Positions 44,590 to 52,050 of a stretch of DNA of 64,000 nucleotides are shown here, one piece after another (position 1 is the stretch's first letter; each line of letters starts with the position of its first letter). The DNA is from Tissierellia bacterium (lineage in GTDB: Bacteria; Bacillota; Clostridia; Tissierellales; Tepidimicrobiaceae). A program made the translations under genes and the position numbers. Under the pieces are notes generated by a model. It searched no databases and had not been told where the DNA came from. It was given only the letters and a program-made list of their open reading frames with translations. The stretch is taken from the NCBI GenBank assembly GCA_012839745.1, contig DUMS01000086.1, positions 62,001 through 126,000 of the forward strand, read 5' to 3'.

Positions 44590-46002
44590 TTAGAATAATA
44601 TCATTCCTACAATGATGTATAATATTGATGAAATTCCAGCTACAGTAAGTGTATAAGGTATTTGGGTTTTAACGTGGTCTATATGGTCTGAACCTGCTGC
44701 CAGTGATGATAGTATTGTTGTATCTGATAATGGTGAACAGTGGTCTCCAAAGCATCCTCCACCTAGTATGGCAGCTATTGCAGCATATTGCAGGCTGGTT
44801 ATTTCTCCACCTGTTAATTCAAAAGCTAAAGGTATTACTATTGGAGTAATTATTGCATAAGTACCCCAGCTTGAACCAGTAAAGAAGGATATAAATGCAC
44901 CTACTAAGAAAGTAAATAATATCAGCAATGTTGGAGTAATCCAGGATTGTGTAACTGAAATTACATAATCTGCAGTACCTAAAGTTTTGCTTATGCTATT
45001 TATACAGTAAGCTAATGCAAGAATTAATATTGCAGACATAACACTCTTAATACCTTCTACAGCTGTTTCAATTAATTCCTGAAGAGTTGCCATTCTTTGA
45101 ACTAGCATAGCTACAAATTGGAAAGCTACTGCTGCAACAAATCCTTCAAGAGTTTTAGCACTTCCCATGACAATATAGGTTCCCAATGTAATACTTATTA
45201 TTATCAAGGCTGGAGCCAGGAAGTTTATGAACAGATTTGATTTTATTCCTTCCTTTGGCTTTATCTGTGAAAGCTCTTTTCCTAACATTGGCTTAGCACC
45301 ATCGGCAATTACCTTTCCAGTTTCAGCTGCTCTCTTTTCTGCCTTTTTCATAGGACCAAAGTCTGGAACTATTCCTAATGCTATTAATCCAACCATAGCA
45401 ACTGCCAGTATTCCATAGAAGTTAAATGGAACTGATCTTACTACTGCTTTAGTAGCGACATCCTTATCTACAAATGCGCCTATTCCAACCAGCAATCCTG
45501 CCATATATACTCCCCAGGATGAAAATGGGATTATAGTACATACAGGAGCTGAAGTAGAGTCGCAGATATATGCCAATTTTTCCCTTGATACTCTGGCTTT
45601 ATCTGTAATATTTCTCATAACTGTTCCTACATATAATGGGCTGAAGTAATCGCTGAAGAATATGAATATACCTAATAGCCAGCCTAAAATCTGTGCCCCT
45701 CTTTGCTTCAAGGTTTTCTTCCCCACAAATTCTGTAAAGGCATTGATGGCTCCTGATTTTTGGAAATACGCTACCATTATTCCTACAAATACCTCAATCA
45801 TAAGCACCCAGATAAAGTCTGCATTCCCTAAGGCATCCTGCGCTAATCCTGTAAAGCCAAACAAAATGTTCTGACCAGAAATAACTATTCCTACAAGTGT
45901 TCCTAATAATATTGAAAATATTGCATCTCTAGTAATGAATGCCAATACCAATGCAATAAGTGCTGGTAATAATGATAAAATGCCATAGTTCGCTGGATCC
46001 AT
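44590..46002 (-). CDS. NhaC-family sodium:proton antiporter-like transporter
   Basis: A 470-residue membrane protein with about 11 hydrophobic segments of the NhaC/ArcD-like ion transporter group. FFSDYFSPLYVGTVMRNITDKARVSREKLAYICDSTSAPVC and SFFTGSSWGTYAIITPIVIPL followed by GGGCFGDHCSPLSDTTILSS are typical. Members exchange sodium and protons, or organic anions and amino acids. Its position between grdB and an alanine dehydrogenase gene, 20 bases after grdB, suggests it carries the reductase substrate or product. Substrate assignment is an inference. Confidence 0.9.
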   Translation of the reverse strand: MDPANYGILSLLPALIALVLAFITRDAIFSILLGTLVGIVISGQNILFGFTGLAQDALGNADFIWVLMIEVFVGIMVAYFQKSGAINAFTEFVGKKTLKQRGAQILGWLLGIFIFFSDYFSPLYVGTVMRNITDKARVSREKLAYICDSTSAPVCTIIPFSSWGVYMAGLLVGIGAFVDKDVATKAVVRSVPFNFYGILAVAMVGLIALGIVPDFGPMKKAEKRAAETGKVIADGAKPMLGKELSQIKPKEGIKSNLFINFLAPALIIISITLGTYIVMGSAKTLEGFVAAVAFQFVAMLVQRMATLQELIETAVEGIKSVMSAILILALAYCINSISKTLGTADYVISVTQSWITPTLLILFTFLVGAFISFFTGSSWGTYAIITPIVIPLAFELTGGEITSLQYAAIAAILGGGCFGDHCSPLSDTTILSSLAAGSDHIDHVKTQIPYTLTVAGISSILYIIVGMILF

Positions 46003-46022
46003 TATAAAACCTCCTTATATAT

Positions 46023-47297
46023 TTAATATTCTTTTACTAAAGACATTAAAGCTTCTCTTACTATTCTTTCCCTGATTTCTCTTTCCTTTTCTTCTGATTC
46101 ATTAGGATTTCCTACAGGATAAGGAATGGCAACAGCTGGTACTATCCTTATGGCTCCTACAGTCTTTGAAATAGGAGTTACTGTACATATGTGAGCAGCA
46201 GGAATCCCTATTCTTTCAATTTGCTTTACTATCGTTGCACCGCAACGTGTACAAGTACCTCAGGTGCTGGTCATAATAGCTCCATCCACTCCGGCTTCTT
46301 TTAATTCTTCTGCTATTTCCATTCCCATTCTTGTTGCATCTGCAACAGAAGTGGAATTCCCTGTTGTTACAAAGTAGAACTCATAAAGGCTTCCTATTTC
46401 TCCCTTTTTCTCCAGCTCCTTAAATAAATCCAGTGGCAGGATCCTGTTGGGATTTTCATTGGCATAAACCGGGTCATAACCTGCATGTACTGATTCATAG
46501 CTTCCTTCAGCAAATCTGTCTATATCCTTTATTGGATATTTTTTATAGAACTTTGCTGTAGCTGCAGGCAAATGGTCTGGATTTCCATAGGGTACCAATC
46601 CGCCGGAGGTAAGCAAGGCAATTTTGGCTTTTCTTAAATCCTTAATAGGCTTAGCTGCTTCTACCTTGTCATATACTGGTATGGGTATTTCTGTCCTGTA
46701 TTCCTCACCTTTTAGCTTCTTAACCAGCATGTCCAATGCTCTCTCTGCGCCTGTTTTTTCATGAAATACGTTTACCCTTATCCCTTTTGGAATATATCCT
46801 TCCTCCTCTGGTAAGCCTATCTCCTCCTTTCTTAGTATTTTATTTGCTAATGCTGCCATCCTGGGAACCGCTTTCCTCATGGATGCAGCAGAATTGCCTG
46901 TTTCCACAATATAAGTATTGCTTTTGTATATTTCTACAGCAGGGTTTTCAATGTACATTCCTGTAATTGTATCAATTCCATATTTATCATTAACAAAACT
47001 GCATACATCTCCACAGGCTATTCCAAACCTTCCAGCATTAAATGCCGGTCCGGCTATGACTAAATCAGGTCTTAATCTTTCCACTTCCCTGGATATAAAC
47101 TCTCTGCACTCCTCTATATTTTCTGCATAGTAGTTGTCTCCACATATTATGGTAGCTACAATTTCCCCCTCAACCTTATCCTTAAACAGATTGGCTGTAC
47201 CTACTGCTCCATCTTCTATTCTGGGGGGTATATAGGCTTTATCCTCTCCACCAATTTGTCCGAAAAACTGATTTGTATAGAATATAATCCTCTTCAT
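46023..47297 (-). CDS. grdB: glycine-reductase-type component B, selenoprotein subunit (UGA = Sec)
   Basis: The ORF track stops at 46260, but that TGA is in-frame selenocysteine: the protein reads ...IMTST-Sec-GTCTRCGATIVKQIERIG... and continues to a TAA at 46023, giving 424 residues with Sec346, near the usual GrdB size. The STUGTCTRCG motif is diagnostic of GrdB/GrdF/GrdH. Component B binds the substrate through a pyruvoyl group on GrdE and passes the carboxymethyl group to the selenoprotein GrdA, which is not in this window. The start ATG has AGGAGG 6 bases upstream (the track GTG is 2 codons earlier). It follows grdE by 10 bases. The substrate may be glycine, sarcosine, betaine or another N-substituted glycine. 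Confidence 0.94.
46230..46262 (-). promoter_or_regulatory. bacterial SECIS-like hairpin with recoded UGA in grdB
   Basis: Directly after the UGA (46260-46262) the mRNA can fold CGTTGC-GGT-GCAACG (plus positions 46233-46247), a 6-bp perfect stem with a 3-base loop beginning 13 bases downstream, the usual place for a selenocysteine insertion element. Confidence 0.8.
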
Positions 47298-47307
47298 ATC
47301 CACCCTC

Positions 47308-48588
47308 CTATTTAGTAACGGCCCCTAATTTGCTAAATCCCTGCAAATTATGGCTTCCCATTATTCCGTGAATTTCTACAATTAAGCTGCCATCTTCCTG
47401 CCTTGATCCTTCAAATCCTCCGGTTATATGCTCTAGGGCATCCAAATCTCCTAACACCTTATCCATTTTTGGTATATGAAGATTTGCATTGCTATTTCCA
47501 GTTGAAACAATTGCATCTGCCTCTACAGTTCCATCTGGCAGAGGTTCTGATTTTCCATCTACACCAGCATCCTCGTTGCTGATTAATACAGTTTTTATTC
47601 CTTTATTTTCCAATCTCTTACAGATCATCATTAAATCAGTCGTTGGGTTTCCAAATCCTTCCTGAGACTGGATTACTCCATCAGCACCAAGCATTTCTAC
47701 TATTCTGGATGTAATAATTGAATTTCTATATTTGTCGTTTAAAACTGTAGTCATTGGGCTTAATACTACACCTATGAAATTAATCTCCTTTCCATGCCTT
47801 TTAAAGCATTCACGTATGACTGCATTGTTCTGGTGATGATATGTTGTAGTTTTAGAACCTGCAGATACGCAGTTTCCGCTTACTAAAGCTCCATCCATTA
47901 TTTCCAAAGGATTTACAAGCGTTGGAATCATTTCCTTTGCATCTCTTCCATAGAAATAGGTATCATGCAACAGCCCTTGTGCTATACATTGATATACATA
48001 GGCTACCTTGGGCAAATCCGGATACTCGGCCAATTTTACTGAAAGGTCATTCCACACAAAAGTTTCAGATTCATCAAATTCCGATTCAAGGCACTGCTTG
48101 GCAATGTAATGGGCTGCTTTTATGCCTGCAACTCTCACAGCCTCTTCATGTTCATGGGGTGATACGTTTTCCTTCTTCTTAATGCTCAATACCAGGTTAT
48201 TTAACTTAGAAAAAGGAGTATATTCAGCCAATGGGCCGCTCATGTCTATTATTCCTTCCTGGAACCCTACAATAGGTCCTGTAGTAACTACTGCACAGCC
48301 TTTTAGAGCATAGGTTATGCCTCTTCCTACCTCATCAAGCACTCCATCAATGCCTGGAAAGGCTTCCCCTTTTAATTTAGCTCTTGGCTCTATAACATCC
48401 TTTACAGGTATTATCCTTATGGAATCTCCTGGCTTCGCTATATCTATTGATACTTCCGACAGCCTTTCGTCTTCCAATATCAGCTTGGATATCTCTTCTC
48501 TGTTTATATACAAAACACCGCTATCAACATGAGTTTTTTCATCAAATACAATGTCTTTGATGTATATTTTCCTCAACTCCAGCTCCAT
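47308..48588 (-). CDS. grdE: glycine-reductase-type component B proprotein (pyruvoyl subunit)
   Basis: A 426-residue proprotein of the GrdE/GrdG/GrdI family. MELELRKIYIKDIVFDEKT, DIAKPGDSIRIIPVKDVIEPRAK and LKGCAVVTTGPIVGFQEGIIDMSG are conserved blocks. It is expected to cleave before Cys240 in VSGNCVSAGSKTTTYHHQN, making the pyruvoyl group that forms a Schiff base with the substrate amine. The track start is moved 9 codons to the ATG at 48588, 6 bases after AAAGGAGG. It is the first gene of an operon behind a sigma-54 promoter, followed by grdB. No grdA, grdC or grdD gene is nearby, so it must share them. Confidence 0.94.
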   Translation of the reverse strand: MELELRKIYIKDIVFDEKTHVDSGVLYINREEISKLILEDERLSEVSIDIAKPGDSIRIIPVKDVIEPRAKLKGEAFPGIDGVLDEVGRGITYALKGCAVVTTGPIVGFQEGIIDMSGPLAEYTPFSKLNNLVLSIKKKENVSPHEHEEAVRVAGIKAAHYIAKQCLESEFDESETFVWNDLSVKLAEYPDLPKVAYVYQCIAQGLLHDTYFYGRDAKEMIPTLVNPLEIMDGALVSGNCVSAGSKTTTYHHQNNAVIRECFKRHGKEINFIGVVLSPMTTVLNDKYRNSIITSRIVEMLGADGVIQSQEGFGNPTTDLMMICKRLENKGIKTVLISNEDAGVDGKSEPLPDGTVEADAIVSTGNSNANLHIPKMDKVLGDLDALEHITGGFEGSRQEDGSLIVEIHGIMGSHNLQGFSKLGAVTK

Positions 48589-48639
48589 ATCCATCCTCCT
48601 TTGATTTGCTTTCATATTATTTGTTTAATTCTATATATC

Positions 48640-48655
48640 TGCAAAATATATGCCA
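48640..48655 (-). promoter_or_regulatory. sigma-54 (-24/-12) promoter of the grdE operon
   Basis: The minus strand reads TGGCATATATTTTGCA, matching TGGCAC-N5-TTGCA with one change. It lies about 50 bases ahead of the grdE start and directly downstream of a sigma-54 activator gene. Confidence 0.85.
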
Positions 48656-48700
48656 GCTTTTTAACAAGAAAATTACACGTTTTATTAAGATAAAAAAAAT

Positions 48701-48724
48701 AAAGTGACAGATATTTGTCACTTT
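48701..48724 (-). terminator. terminator of the sigma-54 activator gene and possible activator-binding palindrome
   Basis: AAAGTGACA-GATATT-TGTCACTTT has 9-bp arms and is followed on the minus strand by ATTTTTTTT, so it terminates the regulator transcript. It also sits about 45 bases upstream of the grdE sigma-54 promoter, a fitting position for an enhancer site. Confidence 0.75.
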
Positions 48725-48735
48725 GTCAAAAATTT

Positions 48736-50148
48736 TTACACAGTCTGTCCAGTTTTTATGTTGTATTTGCTTATTTTATAATGCAGCCTTTGCCTGGTAA
48801 TCTTTAGCATATCTGCAGCCCTGGATATGTTACCCCCTGACTTTTCCAGTGCCCTCACTATCATTTCCCTTTCAGTTTTTTCTACTACCTCATCTAAAGA
48901 TAGTTCCACATTTGAAACATTTACTATTTCATCAAGGCTTTCAACTCTTTCCTCCTGATTTATCTTCTCACTTAAATATACAGGCAAATGAATAAGCTTA
49001 ATCTCACCGCTTTCAACAAAGTTCATGGAAGACTCTATTACATGGCGCAATTCTCTCACATTACCAGGCCAGTTATATTTAAAGAACAGTTCTTCAACTT
49101 CCTTTGATACTCCTTTTATGTTTTTGTTCAATTTTTGATTGAATTCATCAATAAAGTACTCAACATATACCGGTATGTCTTCTTTTCTCTTCCTTAAGGG
49201 TAAAAGCTTAATGTTTACAACGCTTAATCTATAGAAAAGGTCCTCTCTTATCTGCCCCTGTTCAATAGCTTTGGATGGTTCAATATTCATGGCAGTTATA
49301 ATCCTCACATCAACTTTCCTGTCTCTATTGTCTCCCACTCTCCTTACTAGGCCATCCTGCAATACCCTTAACAGCTTTGCCTGAAGGCTTAAAGGCATGG
49401 AATTTATCTCATCTAATAAAAGTGTCCCTCCGTTAGCTTCTTCAAATAGCCCTGGTTTGTCTACAGCTCCTGTAAATGCTCCCTTCACTGAACCAAACAG
49501 CATGGATTCAAATAGATTTTCCGGTAAAGCTGCACAGTTTTGAGCAACAAATGGTTTGCCCCTTCTACTGCTATAATTATGAATGGATTGAGCAAACAAC
49601 TCCTTTCCTGTACCGGTTTCACCATAAATTAGCACAGAAGAAGGATTATCTGCTATTATTTTTGCTCTTCTTATATTATGTAGCATCTCCTGGTTAACTG
49701 TTACTATATCATCAAAGGTATATATGGCTTTATGAGAAGTTTCCCTATTATTGATTATGGGCTTTAAATTAATCTTATACTTTGCCTTCTCTTCGATTTT
49801 GGTAATATCCTTGGATAATTCAATGGCTCCTAAAACTTTTCCACTTCGTATTATAGGTATGGTTAAATTCTGTGTATTTATCAGCCTTCCCTTATAATCC
49901 ACAATGGCCTGTTCATTTAAATATATAGGTTTCTTATACTTTATGCTATTAATTATGGTACTCTCGTCAGGATTAATGTTAGGATATACTTCGAGGAAGT
50001 TTTTATTTATTATGCTTTCATATTCCCCTTCATGGCTATCCTTGTCAAATCTGGGATTAAACCTTACAGAATAAAGTATTTTGCCATGACTGTCAACTAT
50101 CAGAATTGCATCCACGTAATCCATAATATGTAAATAATTATCGTCCAT
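48736..50148 (-). CDS. sigma-54-dependent activator (PAS-AAA-Fis) for the grdE operon
   Basis: A 470-residue enhancer-binding protein. A PAS-like sensor (about 1-120, DAILIVDSHGKILYSVRF) precedes the AAA+ domain with Walker A GETGTGKE, intact GAFTGA, Walker B GGTLLLDEINS and WPGNVRELRHV. The C-terminal Fis-type helix-turn-helix is GGNISRAADMLKITRQRLHYKI. The layout resembles RocR, an activator of arginine catabolism. The ATG has GGGGGAAG upstream. It lies immediately upstream of a sigma-54 promoter for grdE, so it probably senses the reductase substrate or a related amino acid. Confidence 0.93.
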   Translation of the reverse strand: MDDNYLHIMDYVDAILIVDSHGKILYSVRFNPRFDKDSHEGEYESIINKNFLEVYPNINPDESTIINSIKYKKPIYLNEQAIVDYKGRLINTQNLTIPIIRSGKVLGAIELSKDITKIEEKAKYKINLKPIINNRETSHKAIYTFDDIVTVNQEMLHNIRRAKIIADNPSSVLIYGETGTGKELFAQSIHNYSSRRGKPFVAQNCAALPENLFESMLFGSVKGAFTGAVDKPGLFEEANGGTLLLDEINSMPLSLQAKLLRVLQDGLVRRVGDNRDRKVDVRIITAMNIEPSKAIEQGQIREDLFYRLSVVNIKLLPLRKRKEDIPVYVEYFIDEFNQKLNKNIKGVSKEVEELFFKYNWPGNVRELRHVIESSMNFVESGEIKLIHLPVYLSEKINQEERVESLDEIVNVSNVELSLDEVVEKTEREMIVRALEKSGGNISRAADMLKITRQRLHYKISKYNIKTGQTV

Positions 50149-50222
50149 TTATCTTCCCCCTCTGTATGAAAACACACCTTCTTATATATATTCTAGCATA
50201 ATAAAAGTTAATAAACAAAAAT

Positions 50223-50254
50223 AAAAAGCCCTCATCTAAAGATGAGGACTTTTT
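50223..50254 (-). terminator. terminator after the first nucleotidase gene
   Basis: AAAAAGcCCTCATC and GATGAGGaCTTTTT form a 13-pair stem with one mismatch and a TAAA loop, 12 bases past the stop; the minus strand continues with ATTTTTGTTT. Confidence 0.85.
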
Positions 50255-50265
50255 GCTATAAAGTA

Positions 50266-51996
50266 TTATTCAGCAGGAATTAATATCTTCTGGTTAGGGA
50301 ATATAAGATGTGGATTCTTCAGCTTATTGTATTCAGCCAGTCTTTGCCATGTAGTTCCAAATTTTCTTGCTATCTTCCACAATACATCTCCTGGTTTTAC
50401 TATATATACTATATCCTTTGGTTCCTCTACAGGTTCTTCCACAGGTTCTTCCTTTGCTCTTTCTTCAGCAACTATTCTTCCTTCCACTCCTATATTGATT
50501 TCTCCTAACTGGCTTATATAATCAGCCAATATTTCATCAAAGGCTGGATATTCGCCAAGAACCTTCTTACCTGCAAACATAGTATATCCATCTCCGCCTG
50601 CAGCCATGAAGTCATTTGTAACCAATGTGTAGGTCTTTTCTAAATCTAATGGTTGGCCCTGAACATAAACATCATATACCCTGTTTCCTGGTTCTTGAGA
50701 TGGGTCTATCTTATATTTCATTCCTGCTACATGTGGGAATCCTCCTGCAGGTGCTGGATAATCCTTAACTCCATGCTCCAGAGCAGCCAGTATGTCTGCA
50801 CCTGTTAATTCAATCTTGACTCCAGTGTTGCCAAATGGGAATACTGTTAATACATCGCCCTTAGTAATATCTCCTACTTCAATGGAAGCTCTTATACCTC
50901 CTCCATTTGTTAAAGCTACATCTGCGCCTGATATGTTTAGAAGTGCATCTGTCATAAGGTTTCCTAAGTTGGATTCTGAAGTCCTGACTATTTCCCTTTC
51001 GCCAACTAATCTTACATTTGTCTTTCCTATGACTTCTGAAAGTATTACATTGTTGGACTCATTCAACTGAGCAATCATATCCATAATCTCTTCGTCTTCT
51101 GCTACTTCTTCTACTTCTTCTCTTGATACAAGTTTAGGTTCAATAGCTGTTATTTCGCCATCAGTAAATGTAATATTTACTACACCTATGTTCTTTAGGT
51201 ATTCTCCAGTCTGTACTATTAAAGTGTCGCCTACTATTAATCCTTCTGGCAATAATGAATGGCTGTGTCCATCAACTATAAGGTCAATTCCTTCCACCTG
51301 TTCTGCCAGATCTGATGATTTTGGATTGCTTCCATCATCTAATCCCAGATGTGACAATGCGATAATCATATCAACATCTTCAGCCTGCAATCTTTCAACT
51401 ATCTCCTTAGCCTTGGCAATTGGGTCTACTATATCTACTCCTTCAGTGTTCTTTGGATGGGATTTATATACAGTTTCCTGAGTAGCCAATCCAAATATAC
51501 CAATTCTCAATCCGCCTATTTCCTTTATTACATATTCTCCTAATTCCATTTCCCCTTCCTTAGGTATTACATTAGCTGCCAGTATTGGGAAGTTAGCAAT
51601 TTTGCTTAGCTCTACCAGTCTTTCATATCCGTTGTTGAAGTCATGGTTTCCTGGTGCCATGGCATCGTATCCAACTGCATTCATTAGGTTTATCATGGCC
51701 TCTCCACGAGAAATATTTATTATAGTAGTTCCATGGGTTATATCTCCTGCATCAAGCACCAATACGTTTGGATTTTCTGCTTTCAGTTGCTTAATATAGG
51801 TTGCAAACCTTGGGAATCCAATTAGTTCTTCGTCACCTTCAACTCTTCCGTGTACATCATTGGTGTGAACAATTGTAAGATTTACTGTATTTGCCTCTTC
51901 TGCAAAGCTCATGCTTCTTACTGGTGCTAAAACAATTCCCAGCACAAGTACTAATGAAAGGAACAGATTGATAATTCTTTTGTTTCTAAAAAACAT
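50266..51996 (-). CDS. secreted 5'-nucleotidase family protein with LysM domain
   Basis: A 576-residue exported enzyme. A signal peptide (to about residue 30) is followed by the metallophosphatase domain (LTIVHTNDVHGRVEGD, VLDAGDITHGT, APGNHDFNNG, DLIVDGHSHS) and the 5_nucleotid_C domain (ALTNGGGIRA, FPFGNTGVKIELTG, TNDFMAAGGDGYTMF). The last about 45 residues are a LysM wall-binding repeat (YIVKPGDVLWKIARKFGTTWQRLAEYNKL) after an EPVEEPVEEP linker. It should free nucleosides from nucleotides at the cell surface. The start ATG at 51996 has AAGGGGG upstream; the track start 10 codons earlier does not. It is a tandem paralogue of the next gene. Confidence 0.92.
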   Translation of the reverse strand: MFFRNKRIINLFLSLVLVLGIVLAPVRSMSFAEEANTVNLTIVHTNDVHGRVEGDEELIGFPRFATYIKQLKAENPNVLVLDAGDITHGTTIINISRGEAMINLMNAVGYDAMAPGNHDFNNGYERLVELSKIANFPILAANVIPKEGEMELGEYVIKEIGGLRIGIFGLATQETVYKSHPKNTEGVDIVDPIAKAKEIVERLQAEDVDMIIALSHLGLDDGSNPKSSDLAEQVEGIDLIVDGHSHSLLPEGLIVGDTLIVQTGEYLKNIGVVNITFTDGEITAIEPKLVSREEVEEVAEDEEIMDMIAQLNESNNVILSEVIGKTNVRLVGEREIVRTSESNLGNLMTDALLNISGADVALTNGGGIRASIEVGDITKGDVLTVFPFGNTGVKIELTGADILAALEHGVKDYPAPAGGFPHVAGMKYKIDPSQEPGNRVYDVYVQGQPLDLEKTYTLVTNDFMAAGGDGYTMFAGKKVLGEYPAFDEILADYISQLGEINIGVEGRIVAEERAKEEPVEEPVEEPKDIVYIVKPGDVLWKIARKFGTTWQRLAEYNKLKNPHLIFPNQKILIPAE

Positions 51997-52050
51997 TTTT
52001 TTACCCCCTTTTATATATTTTGTCACCTACCTTGGTAGGTTGAAAGCATA

